64,000 bases of DNA from Isoetes taiwanensis. Lineage: Eukaryota > Streptophyta > Lycopodiopsida > Isoetales > Isoetaceae. The stretch spans positions 36,433,107 to 36,497,106 of the forward strand of contig JAJEKV010000002.1 in assembly GCA_021234155.1 (NCBI GenBank), written 5' to 3'. The notes under the pieces were generated by a model that was not told the DNA's origin, made no database searches, and worked only from the letters and a program-made list of their open reading frames with translations. How positions within the stretch are numbered: the stretch's first letter is position 1; each line of letters starts with the position of its first letter. Below are positions 1 to 10,420 of this stretch, piece after piece. The translations under genes were made by a program, and so were the position numbers.

Positions 1-280
1 TATTTTTTCCATATCAATTTTAGGATATCTTACCATGTGGTTGTGCAGGCTCGGGTTGCTTAGTAATCGATATGTTTCCCCAAGAATTGATAATAGTGTC
101 CACTTAAGATAACCTCATGCACTCCAAGTTTTTGACCCCGTCCATCTTTGTATGAATCTTCAAGTGTGCATTTGGGTTTTTGCACTTGAGGATGTAAAAG
201 TTCACCACACCCTCTGAATTGTTTTTCACTGAAAAATTGTTACCTACCTCAACCAATTACTGATCCATTCCTTAGCTCGT

Positions 281-1456
281 TCAAGAGTCTCCTTTCTTCT
301 CAACTCCTGGTTTTAAGTCAGTTACCTCCCACATTCCAAATCTATCTGTATTGATGCACGAGTCCCAATTCCGATCCATAAAAAACAAACGAAAACATAA
401 AAGGCATCTATGAGTAAGCCCGTTTGGTCTACTCCTGCTAACAGGTCTAATACAGTAAATCTTCTTAGTGCCCTTGAGTGTTTCGATTTCATATTCCTTC
501 ATGTTTGCCACAACAGCAGGTTCAATTTCCCAAAAATATCTTCTGATCTCATCTATTTCATCAACTGGTAGACTGCTGAAATATGTATACAGAGATTTTA
601 CAATATCATTAGCATGCCTCAGTTGTGCACCATTGGGTTTGAGCTGTTCTTTACTTAGCAGCCTTTTGATAACAGCACCTGCACATCATGTTTACATTTA
701 CCATGAGCAGTGGCAAAGTAGTTCCACATTACAGTCTTGTCATCATAGTGTAATACCTGCCTAAGAAAAAAAAGGGCTTTCCAGCCATCACTCCATACCT
801 AATGCTTCTTATACTCTATTCCCTGTTTCCAAAGCCATGCAACATGCTTTTGTAGGCAGTGCTCTACAAATAATAAGTCATGCACTTTATCATCAGAAAT
901 GTAAAAGTGAGTCTATTTGATAATCTTCCTACCATTGTTGAGTCTATTCCTGATCAGCTCTAACCTTGTGTTCCTTTTTTCTTCTTTGGACAGTCTTCAT
1001 CTATCTGCACAGGAACATGAATATCGGCACTCTTGTCATGTCTTGTCTATATGTTATGTGAACGAGTATAGAAACTTGGTCTGTATGCCAGTGCATTGAC
1101 TGAGGCTCATTTTGGATCTTGATGCTATAATTTTCTGCAAAGTCAATAATAGATATAATTATATCTTCTGGAAATGACGACACGCACTGCTTAAACTGAT
1201 TGGCTGCCAATGTGTTGTGTAATTATGTGGAACAAACTCTGATATTACCTTCTTCACATCCTCTTGAAACTCTTTGGAACTTCTTTCTTTCTGTACTAAC
1301 CTTTAAGACAGGTTTGTACCTAAAGGCCTTTCTTAGATCCCTGAATTCTCTGTCTTGATCCACAGGTTGCTTTTCAAATGTCTTCCAACTAACTAGTAGT
1401 GAATTCATGCCATCCATTTCTTGTGGACATTTTTTAGTTTTATCCAACCCAATCAA
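281..1456 (-). pseudogene. Decayed gene of an unnamed repetitive plant family (C-terminal part)
   Basis: On the minus strand, pieces in shifting frames read as one protein. From about 1456 to 1223 there is a lead-in with a W-K-T-F motif. From 1210 to 1001 comes FPEDIIISIIDFAENYSIK followed by QSMHWHTDQVSILVHITYR. Around 900-780 there is ISDDKVHDLLFVEHC and then WSDG, and around 720-281 MWNYFATAHGK, a stretch beginning LLSKEQLKPNGAQLRHA, and a tail with WEVTDLKPG. Stops and frameshifts separate the blocks. The order resembles a repetitive, probably transposon-borne family that I recognise from plant and some animal genomes but cannot name; its ASP/HIS-rich blocks suggest an enzyme, but no function is claimed. 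A fragment of apparently the same family's N-terminal half lies at 38510-39078. Confidence 0.6.
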
Positions 1457-2696
1457 ACTAGGCTAAATTTGGTTTTTTCTTCTTCATAAATAAAAATTAG
1501 ATTCAATTCGGCTCTATCTTCTTCATAAATAACAAAGAAATATGCAATATGGAGATCTAAAATTTGATATTGTGCAAAATATTTCATCTTGATATGTGAG
1601 TCAAGATTTCTTACTTTTTCAATCCTCCATCAGTATGTTCTATGCAGATATGCAAAACTCTAAGAAACTGTTGTTCTTTTCCCTCTAGCTAATATAGATC
1701 ACATTGAAAGGAAAGGATAGATGACGCCAATTTGGTTAATCCATAGCATGGTAGGTTATCAAGTAATCTAGCTCTTCTAAGAGGTTGCTGTCGCAGTGCC
1801 ACTGTCGTTGAAGAGAGAGATGAAAAGGGCCACGTTGAAGAAAAGCCCTAGCATTGTACAGTTTTTCTTCTTAATTTTAGACTAAAAGGCCTTTTTTAAT
1901 TTTCGATGTTGGGAACGTAGTTTGGAATGCCTTTAAATGTTTGAACGCCATTCTAATAGACAACAGTTTCAGAATAGGAACAAACATTCCCAGAACTTGC
2001 CACCTCTCGGAACGTGTTCGGAATCAGAATGGCATTCAGAACGCCATTTCCAATAGCCATGCCTCAGACTCTGCTTCTCATTTAAAAAAGAAAAGAAAAT
2101 AGATGAAGCCATACCTCAGACACTGTCAGTTTAATCTGCAACCATAATCACCCAAAATAGTTTAATGCTAAACTCTAGTAACACAAAGGTTTTTGAATCA
2201 AAATTATCATTTGGAAAGATCTTGTGGCTTCCTTTAGCCTGCAGGCTTTCTTCATAGCGAGCTAACGGAGCTAACAAACTCTATTCCTTGTTTCAGAATT
2301 GAAATAGAAACAAAATGGTTTAACCTATTATTTATTTTTTAATGCTCCATGACAGATCTATTTGGCAAAAAGGTTTCTGGTACTCCACCACTTGTTGCTC
2401 TAGAGCATATTAATAAGGTGCATGTGGATTTTCCACCAATGTATCACGAGCGTGCTCTATGTATGAGCTGCTTGTCAATGTTGATATTCTCATTATAAGA
2501 GAATAAAAGTTTTGCATCAGAAAACTCGTCAAACAGTTTGAATGAATTTTCCAATCTTATTGCTGGCGATTATATTGATGATCGTTTTGACAATTACTTG
2601 TCTTCCGAGCAAACTAACGATTTTTCACCAAGAGAATTGTCAGAATATTCGTCAAAATAAGTGTCCGGTAGCTTTTCAGATAGTTCGTCGATATAA
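1457..2696. other. Intergenic, no gene recognised
   Basis: AT-rich sequence with no convincing coding block on either strand. A short imperfect inverted pair (GAACGCCATTCT near 1948 and its partner near 2026) hints at an old MITE, but no target duplication was found. Confidence 0.5.
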
Positions 2697-3440
2697 CCAT
2701 CAGAGACCAATATATAGCAAAATAACAGGGGATTCTAAGGGGATTTGATATGGATGTAAAAATAACAATTCCTAAAACCATAGACCATATATTCCTAAAA
2801 CAATCAAATAAGTTGTTATAAAAAAAACATAGATTCAAGATAAAAAATAATCGCATTAGCTCACTGGGTATATTGGTTAAAGTAGTCTTAACGTACGATC
2901 TGGGCCATAGGATCGACGAATCCGACGACTGTGATAGTCCAGGGTGCACCTCGTTTAGAATATGTAGCAAAATAACGGGGGGTTCCAGGGGGATTTGATA
3001 TGAATATAAAAATAACAATTCCTAAAACCATAGACCATATATCCCTAAAACAATCAAATACGTTGGTTTTAAAAAAAGGAAAAAAAAAAAAAAAAAAAAA
3101 CATAGATTCAATATAAAAAATAATCGCATTAGCTCACTGGGTATATTGGTTAAAGTCGTCTTAGTTAGGACATTGAATTACTTTGATATAGGTTCGAGTC
3201 TCTGTATTTCATATTCTAAAATCTTAGGCAAAGTCGTATAGATGTTCGATATTCTCTGAAAACCTTAGACGAAATCGTATTTTATATTTCAAAATCATAG
3301 GCGCCTTCAATGATAAATGATTATAAGCGGAACGAGAGGTGTCCAGGGTCGCAACATATGATCTGGGTCGTAGGATCGACGAATCCGACGACTGTGCTAC
3401 TCTAGGGTGCACTTCGTTTAGAATATGTAGCAAAATAACA
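2697..3440 (+). repeat. Cluster of alternating direct repeats
   Basis: Two units recur in order. Unit 1 occupies roughly 2712-2888 and again 2963-3165; the copies are nearly identical apart from a poly(A) run of about 20 at 3082-3101 in the second copy. Unit 2, about 80 bp and starting GATCTGGG, occupies 2897-2976 and 3360-3439. The alternation suggests tandem duplication of a composite retroposon. Both unit 1 copies contain the tRNA-like box described in the next entry. Confidence 0.75.
3129..3201 (+). repeat. tRNA-derived SINE-like head (pol III box A / box B)
   Basis: TTAGCTCACTGGG (3129-3141) resembles a pol III box A and GGTTCGAGTCT (3191-3201) matches a box B. The spacing of about 50 bases is wider than in a tRNA gene but tolerated in SINEs. 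The adjoining A-rich run and the repeated context support a SINE; no cloverleaf can be drawn, so this is not called a tRNA gene. The earlier copy near 2859 retains box A only. Confidence 0.45.
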
Positions 3441-4373
3441 TCAGAAATATCATCAGTGGAATCATCACTAAAATCATCAAAATATACGTTAGATAAAATG
3501 TCAGAAAAATCGTCAGGATATTCGTCACGTTGTTTTCTTTCTATTAATTGGAAGTATGATGCAAGTAGGAATATTGTATGGGAATAGCGTGCGTATACAT
3601 ATGTCTCGAGTTCGACCCTATCAATGTGTCAATATGCTCTTCTTTTTCTTTTAGATTAGGAAGGAAGAATTATTGCATGGGATACATAATATAGCAAAAA
3701 AGAGTTCTTCTTATTCTCCCTAGCTAGATGAAATCATCTCTCTCTGTGTAAGAATACTATAACGGTGTATAGCTTTCCCCTCATTATATATGTAAGCACT
3801 CTCTAACTGATATGAACTAATCTCAACTGACAATTCATAATATGTTTTAGCATATATATGCTAAAACAAATCATATCATGTGACCATAATGACAATCAGA
3901 GGCTTGCATGGCCATGTTTATTGGCCTTCAAAAAACTCAAAATTGAACTTCACACTATGATGTATATAATGCCCTTAGTTTTCCACATGGAAAATTGCCA
4001 AACAGGTGAGCATTGCTCTATTGTATCACAATTAATGACTTGGATATGAAACCAAGTTATGTGATATAGTTCTTTTCATTGGTTTGAAAGACCTCCACCG
4101 TCACTAACTGGCCAGAATAATACTATGCCGCAACTGTCAAGATTCTTGCTAATCACCAATGCCACTGAGTTAATGGATGGACTGACACAAAGTAGAAGAT
4201 TATTTTCGGCAACTATCGACCAACAAGAAGCACCGAATTGATGATAGACAACAAGATTTATATGAAATAAGGAAAGACTCCAACAAGCCTTTCAGAGAAG
4301 GGGAGGCATTAAGAAATGAGCATAGCTATAGCTTTCCCAATGTTGTCCATTTCTGTTCTAAAATTTTTGATGT
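3441..4373. other. Intergenic, no gene recognised
   Basis: AT-rich. It contains a second box-B-like string (GAGTTCGACCC near 3609) that may belong to another SINE relic, and otherwise no coding or repeat structure I can support. Confidence 0.4.
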
Positions 4374-4999
4374 TCACGTTCCTGTTCCGGCTTTTGGGTC
4401 CGCATTCCTGTTCTGGTAAGCCATGATCTCTAAAGGGTTCCAATAAGCCATGATCTCTAAAGGTTCCAATAATCCAGAAGCCTTATCGAATAAAAGCTGT
4501 ACTTTTTGACATTGATTAACATAATGCTTAACATCCCGTTTCATTTTAATGTCTAACATCCCTTATCTGAGATAAATTTTTTGCAAGAGCATGAGTTCTA
4601 TATTTATGCTATCTTGGAACAGACAATATAGTTGATGCATTGTTACGAAAGCCCTTTTGTGCTTTAATTTGTTTAGTGGTGGAGGATACGTGGAAGGGAT
4701 TGATCGAGGAAACCAAATAAGGATGGTTATTTTAGTCCACTAATTGAAGCCCTTTAGAATGGGGATGAGAGATCATTACTAATTCAAGGATTGAAGCGCT
4801 CTATTATAAAAGGATGATTGGTATTTCAAGACCCCTCCAATAGCAACTTCCGAAGCATCTGTCACAACTTGGGATTGTTTATCCATCTCAGGGATTTTCA
4901 ATACAGGAGCAATCACTGATGTTTATTTAAGCACAACAAAACTAGGTTCAACATCATCCCAAGGTGGCCAGCCGTTTCGTAATACGTTGAGAGAGGCTA
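4374..4999 (-). pseudogene. Decayed Ty3/gypsy pol fragment (RNase H and integrase zinc finger)
   Basis: Minus-strand translation of about 4970-4820 gives APVLKIPEMDKQSQVVTDASEVAIGGVL with stops nearby (QVVTDASEVAIGGVL is the start of a gypsy RNase H). Further along, 4559-4374 gives KRDVKHYVNQCQKVQ followed by SGLLEPLEI, the end of the integrase HHCC finger and its usual follow-on. The gap between them is shorter than in an intact element and full of stops, so this is a deleted relic. The Mutator-like element at 5009-7894 sits inside it, and its upstream part resumes after 7903. Confidence 0.75.
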
Positions 5000-5008
5000 T
5001 AAAGTTTA

Positions 5009-5090
5009 GGGAAAGTTCCAAATATACCCCTGAACTTAATGAGATTTCCAATTTTGCCCTTCAAATTTCCTTAATTCCAAATACACCCTT
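5009..5090 (+). repeat. MULE left terminal inverted repeat
   Basis: About 82 bp. It matches the reverse complement of 7812-7894 through conserved blocks CCAAATATACCC, TTTGCCC and TTAATTCCAAA. Confidence 0.9.
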
Positions 5091-5828
5091 CACTAAGCAA
5101 ATTAACCTATAGTCGTTAAAAATAGTTAAGGAAAAAAAAAAGGCGGCAACAGAAGAGCAGAAGAGCGTTGTCGGTGGAGAAAACTGGAATTCTTAGCCTT
5201 TGGAAGCTTCGGATTCATCAACGAATTTGCATGCAGGTAATGTGTCCTCCCCATTTCGTTTCTTTCCAAATAATTACCTGCTTGCAAGCAATCTCAGTTT
5301 TCTCCAAAATTATTTCTACAGGAACAAAAATCTCCCTTTTCAATTTCGAAATTGCATGACTGTTATCTATTCTTATATGCCTTTTTATCAAGGCATTCAT
5401 GATCTTATCAAGAAAAAAGACTCCTAATTCAGCTTCTAAAGTGTCTTTTCAATTTCGAAATTGCATCTTCTTCCATGATTAAGATCAGGGCATTCAGGAT
5501 TTTACCAAGGAAGAAGGGCCCCTAATTGAGCTTCCTTTTATTCGATCCCAGGTAAGCAGTTTGTTTCATAATTCTATTCTATTTCAGCTCTCAAAATGTT
5601 GGAATCTTTGGCAAGCACAGCCTTCATAATCCCTTTTGCATTTAACAGGGTTAATTCATGACTTATGCCTTTGAATGGCATTCTGCCATATAGAAGCTCA
5701 TACATGCACTCTGTTCCATGTTTAGCTGATTTCCCTTCTTTGATTTTCATTAGAGATGGAGATACATCACATTTTAATGATAGGTCAAAATCAATGTGTT
5801 TATATTAATGTTTGTTTCATATTGCAGT

Positions 5829-7546
5829 ATGGATTTGGAAGTGGGATTGGAGTTTGATTTCATGCAAGATCTTCATTCACATGTCAAGAATGTTTGCATT
5901 TCCTCTGCGGTAGAGCTCCGTGTTATTGCATCTGACAGGAAGAGGTACACAGTAAAGTGCAAAATTCAAGGATGCCCGTGGAAATTGCATGCTTCCCTTG
6001 TAGGTAATGGCCCTAGTTGTGCAATTAAAAAGTTATCAGGACATCATAATTGTGTTGGCACTGAGCATTTGGAAAACAAAGAGGCGACTGCAAATTGGAT
6101 AGCAACAAAGTTTGTGGAAAAGTTTTCTGATGACCAATCTTATAGCCCAATTTCAATTCTTAGTGATTTGAGGCGTGAAGATGGTATTACTGTGCCATAC
6201 AAGACATCATGGCAGGCAAAGGAATTAGCAGTAGAGAGGATCAACGGAAATCAGGAGAAAAGTTATTCCTTATTGAAAAAGTATTGTCGTGAAATATTGC
6301 GCAGCAATCCAGGCAGTGTAGTTTTGCTGATGCATGATGATGATCACAGGTTTACACGCATGTACATATCATATGCAGCATGCATTTCTGCATTTGCCAA
6401 TTGCAGGCAAGTTATAGGCTTGGATGGAACGCATCTGAAAAATAGATATTTGGGTATCTTGATGACCGCTACAGGTATAGATGCAGCTGGGCAATTGCTT
6501 CCGATTGCTTTTGGTGTTGTTATTGCTGAAAATGACAATAATTGGTTGTGATTTCTTCGAAACTTGCGTGATAGTCTTGCTGCAACAAACACTATAACCT
6601 TCTTATCTGACAGGCAAAAGGGATTGATTGAAGGTGTCTCTACTATTTTTGGAGATGTTCCTTATGCTTATTGTATGCGTCACTTATCTGAAAACATGAG
6701 GAAAGAATTCAAGAATTTGGAATTGATAAAGTTGCTTTGGAAAGCTGCTTATGCATCAACAATATCAGATTTTGATGTTGCCATATCAGAAATGCGGGCT
6801 ATGAAACCAGAACTGCTACTTGGCTTCTTAACACGGCCCAACCCATGCATTGGTCAAATACACACTTTAAGGAATCCCGCTATGACCATCTTACACCCAA
6901 CATTGCAGAATCAGTCAATTCATGGATTCTTGAAGCTAGGGAATTACCTGTTCTACCAATGATGGAGTTGATACGTTAGAAGTTGATGAAATTGTTCTTT
7001 GAATGTAGAGAACAAGCCCAGTTGACCTTACAGGCTGCCGGAGAAGCAGGATCATATATGCTTGTGGCTAGTGCAGAGCTTCAAATCAAGAATGCATATG
7101 AACGCGCTAGGCATTATCGGATTATTCCTGCCACCTATCATGAGTTTGAGATTGTGTCACAAAAGTCTAGTCACGTGGTGAACATGGAAACAAGAGTTTG
7201 CTCTTGCAATGTGTGGCAAGTAAGTGGATTACCATGCTCACATGTATTTGCCGCTATTTTATTCAAGAAAGATCGTATCCAATCATATGCAATTCACGCA
7301 TATACATTGAGAGCATATTGTGACACCTATTCTCACATTATTCACCCTCTTCTTCCAAGAGAACAGTGGCAAGAAGAAGAAGGGGATGAGAAATTGCTTG
7401 CACCAAAGACACGTAGACCTCTGGGACGCCCAAGGAAGAGAAGAATTCGGACAGAAGATAATGGCAAGGAAAAACGTCCTCTTCATTGTAGTCGTTGCAG
7501 TGAAGCAGGGCATAACCGAAAGAGTTGTCGAGAGCCGATAAGTTAA
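5829..7546 (+). pseudogene. MURA-type MULE transposase, interrupted
   Basis: The likely start is the ATG at 5829, just after a splice-acceptor-like TTTCATATTGCAG, so a 5' UTR intron is possible. Domains in order are: an N-terminal Mutator DNA-binding zinc finger (CKIQGCPWKL, then GHHNC); the MULE catalytic domain (VIGLDGTHLKNRYLG through FLSDRQKGLIEGV to AYCMRHLSENM, which supplies the DDE-type acidic residues); a SWIM finger (CSCNVWQVSGLPCSHVFA); and a CCHC knuckle (CSRCSEAGHNRKSC). Breaks are a TGA at 6549-6551 after NNWL, where the family has Trp, a frameshift near 6811, and a TAG at 6977-6979. All domains remain readable, so decay is recent. It acts in the nucleus on MULE terminal repeats; this copy is unlikely to make full-length protein. 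Confidence 0.92.
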
Positions 7547-7811
7547 TGATGTAGGATTCTGTACACCGAAGTTTGTATTCTGCAAGTCTAATCTCTGAAA
7601 ATTTGGTATGGAGAAGTATTGTTTCATTGTGCATTTCTGAAAATTTGGTTCGACAAAATATTATTTGATTCTGCATTATAAAACAATTCGCTCGTTGTCT
7701 TCGTTTTGACGATTCAATTGTGTGTTTGGAATTTCAAAAAGACTAAGAACACGATGTTTTTTTGGAATTTGTAGATTTTAGCTCTCTTAACTAGTTCGTG
7801 TAGATAGTTAG

Positions 7812-7894
7812 AAGGGGTATTTTTGGAATTAACAGAACTTGAGGGGCAAATTTGAAAATCTCATAAACTTCAAGGGTATATTTGGAATTTTCCC
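7812..7894 (-). repeat. MULE right terminal inverted repeat
   Basis: Inverted partner of 5009-5090; the outer end is followed directly by the TAAAGTTTA duplication. Confidence 0.9.
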
Positions 7895-7903
7895 TAAAGT
7901 TTA

Positions 7904-8315
7904 TCGACCTTAATGTGAACAATTCCACAAAGTTAACAATAGTTTTCTTTGTGGTGCATTCCTTCTAGTTCATGTTATAATGCACCGTAGGCCATGGAGT
8001 TGGATGCAAATGATCCTCTTCAGTGCATTTTGGAAACAAACGAACTTATCAACTCAATGCACTATGGCAACATGACCAAGAAAAATGTAAGTGAGCGCAG
8101 TATAAGACAAAGCTTTTTGGCTGGACAGGAAGGGATCTACTCTTAAAGCAATAAACGTTTCCCCAGATCCACAGGTCGCTCCATCCTGTCTTTAATTTTC
8201 TTTGCCTTAGCATATAACTTTAAGATACAACCAAACAATGGATGGACAAATAAGTTCCTTCTGCTTAGGAAGGAAATAAAATAAATTTCTAGAACAAGCA
8301 GATTCCCTAGTCAGC
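7904..8315 (-). other. Right-hand flank of the MULE: probable continuation of the gypsy relic
   Basis: Joining 4999 to 7904 (removing the MULE and one duplication) restores a minus-strand frame that runs toward the RNase H block (NVLRNGWPPWDDVEPSFVVLK). Farther right no retroviral motif could be confirmed. The stretch nearest 8316 is the 3' UTR side of the PMP22/Mpv17 gene. Confidence 0.4.
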
Positions 8316-10245
8316 TCAGGCTGGGGGACCCATTGTAGATGAAAGGTAGAAATTCCAAAATATGGAACAGCATGACATGAATGCAACCCTTGTTTGTAAC
8401 GGCAGCACGCTGCAAACATATAATACTTGTCAGTGTATGAAGTAAAAAATGACTATGATCTTATACACAATAAGTTCAGCAGGAGTCACTTTAAATGACA
8501 GACCTTAAAATGCATCCAAATATGGCTTTCATGACATGCAAGTTTTCAACTCTTGCAAGTGTCACCTTAGAAGCTGAATAATCCCGTGATTGGCAATACT
8601 TAGTGATATGTGCAACTTAGGAGTCCAGCATACTATTAGAGACTTGTATCACTAACCGACCTGTTAAATAGGGCCTACTGCCCACAAGTATGTTTGAAAC
8701 CATGCTTAATGGCACAGATAGAAAGTGCTCCAAGGTGTTTATCAGGAATATCACCTCCAATATGCATCTTGTGCTGGGTTTTTGCAATGATTAGCATCCC
8801 TGAATGTATAAACTTAATTTGCAGGTTGTTGGCAGAGTATGACTGCAAGGAGGAGATCCAAAAGCTCTGCTCAATTAGACTGTTGTTATGCCCCATACTG
8901 GTTACGCCTGCTTGTCCTTTTGCATTTACACTTGTACATGCCTAACCTCTATGGAATCTTATGCTTGTAAAATGGCAGTCCAAGATTACACAGTGCTTAA
9001 GCAGTTAACAGTCACTAACTTCTGCCCATGGAATCTAGCTCTAACGAACGTGCATAACCATGTATTTTTCGACTTTCTGATTGGAAATACCTTTTCACTG
9101 CTTTGCAACAGAATGTCACTTCAGCAAACGCATTAAGAAAGTAGAGTTGAATGAACTCTTCTCCATTTTGGACAATTCATAGCTCAAAAAAAGTGCAGAA
9201 ACTTCCCGGCCTCTGCTGACTAGGAAGCTTGACTTCATGTAGAGATTTGTATAATATGTATGTCCTTCCTGACTTTTGGATAAGATTTCATACTTCTCTA
9301 ACATTGTACTTGCAAAGAACGTATCCTTGACACAAGGCATTTCTATGTAAAATGATAAGCACAGGGAAGCCACTCACCCAAAATTTACAACACTTGCAGG
9401 AATCCAGAACTTCCAACCTGTAGACATGATTCTAGTCAGGCACGATGTCCAAATATGCACAAAAGACACAACTTGAAATCGTACCACTAACTAAAGTCGA
9501 CAGGGCCTTATCCTGATATTGCTTGGGAAGTTCATGCAGTTGGCCTTGCCACAAACTATTCCATGCAAAAACAACCAAGATAACGCATGGACCAAGAACT
9601 ACCTGATTTAGCCCAACCTGCAAGGATAAGACATTAAATTTTGAGTGCAGGAACCTACCAACTAAAATGGGATATATTCAGTAGTCTCCATACTAACCTT
9701 CAATGTGAGGTTAAGAGGACTCTTTGCCGGCAGGAAGCGATCCAATAGCTCATACCATGCATGCGATCCAGGTCCATAAAGAAGAAATCCATATGTGCCC
9801 ATTCTCAATGCCCTCGGCCAGTCGTGATCTTTACATTTTTCCAACGCCTGTTGTTAACAGATAAAATGAAGGAAATAAAAGACATGACGATGTAAACATT
9901 CCCAATAAATTACATACCTTTTTTTTACAACAGGGTGCCATGTCTTGTGCTTCAATCTGCTTCTGCCGAACCCGTCTTGCCCTAATCTGAGCTATAGTGT
10001 CTCCAAGCACGGCAAGAGAGCCCGCTGTGGCAGCTTGCTTGAGAGGAAATCTCCATGACTGCCGGGCCTTCTGATCACCCATTTCATCTTTAAATTGAGC
10101 ATGGAGCTTATGCTTGAAATGAGAGCCAAATTCTTGGCCCCAACCAAACAAACTTCCAAGCTGCATTGCTTCTTCGGATAGATAACAAGTTGTCACGGCG
10201 ACCTTGGGTTCTTCATTCTCGTATTCAACCACCGGTAAACCTAAC
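8316..10245 (-). CDS. PMP22/Mpv17 family membrane protein, five exons seen, 5' end incomplete
   Basis: Exons on the minus strand: 10245-9918, 9847-9698, 9617-9485, 9417-9378 and 8409-8316, all with GT-AG junctions and compatible phases. The product reads through SWRFPLKQAATAGSLAVLGD, HDWPRALRMGTYGFLLYGPG, HAWYELLDRFLP, LNQVVLGPCVILVVFAWNSL, GWKFWIPASVVNF and RVAFMSCCSIFWNFYLSST, ending GPPA-stop. These are the conserved hydrophobic segments of the plant Mpv17/PMP22 family: small four-helix proteins of peroxisomal, mitochondrial or plastid membranes, thought to form channels. The first seen exon begins after an acceptor (AAACAG) with no ATG before 10166, so an upstream exon is probably missing. 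Intron 4 is about 970 bp. A family Trp after NF is Gly here. No disabling lesion was found. Confidence 0.9.
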
Positions 10246-10312
10246 CTGTTTTAAGTTTAGAGGATAACGCTCACACTATCTCCCCCGATTGGGATTATTA
10301 AAAAAAAAAAAT

Positions 10313-10353
10313 GGAAACCCTTCCAAATTTCCTTAAAATCCGGAAGGGTTTCC
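10313..10353. repeat. Foldback motif GGAAACCCTTCC ... GGAAGGGTTTCC
   Basis: Inverted 12-mers at 10313-10324 and 10342-10353 form a small hairpin. The same motif pair recurs many times at 26180-26680, so it marks a dispersed repeat family. Confidence 0.7.
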
Positions 10354-10420
10354 ACGACAATATAATTTTTTTTGGGTTTCCACGCCGTAATTAATGCTTC
10401 GAATTAATTTTTACGGCTGT

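Larger units (their letters stand above)
5009..7894 (+). mobile_element. Mutator-like element (MULE), 2.9 kb, with TIRs and 9-bp target duplication
   Basis: The element starts GGGAAAGTTCCAAATATACC and ends with the reverse complement of a near-identical sequence. The terminal inverted repeats span about 5009-5090 and 7812-7894 with roughly a dozen differences. It is flanked by a perfect 9-bp duplication TAAAGTTTA at 5000-5008 and 7895-7903, the duplication size typical of Mutator-family elements. It encodes a MURA-type transposase with zinc-finger, DDE, SWIM and zinc-knuckle modules. Its insertion splits a decayed gypsy fragment, so it arrived after that relic. The perfect duplication argues for a fairly recent insertion although the TIRs have diverged. 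Confidence 0.93.

Noticed and set aside
3129..3201. A functional tRNA gene
   Set aside because: Box A and box B are present but too far apart and no cloverleaf or acceptor stem forms; treated as SINE-like.
8675..8896. Minus-strand open frame as an Mpv17 exon
   Set aside because: It falls in intron 4; exon 5 at 8409-8316 supplies the conserved family C-terminus in correct phase.
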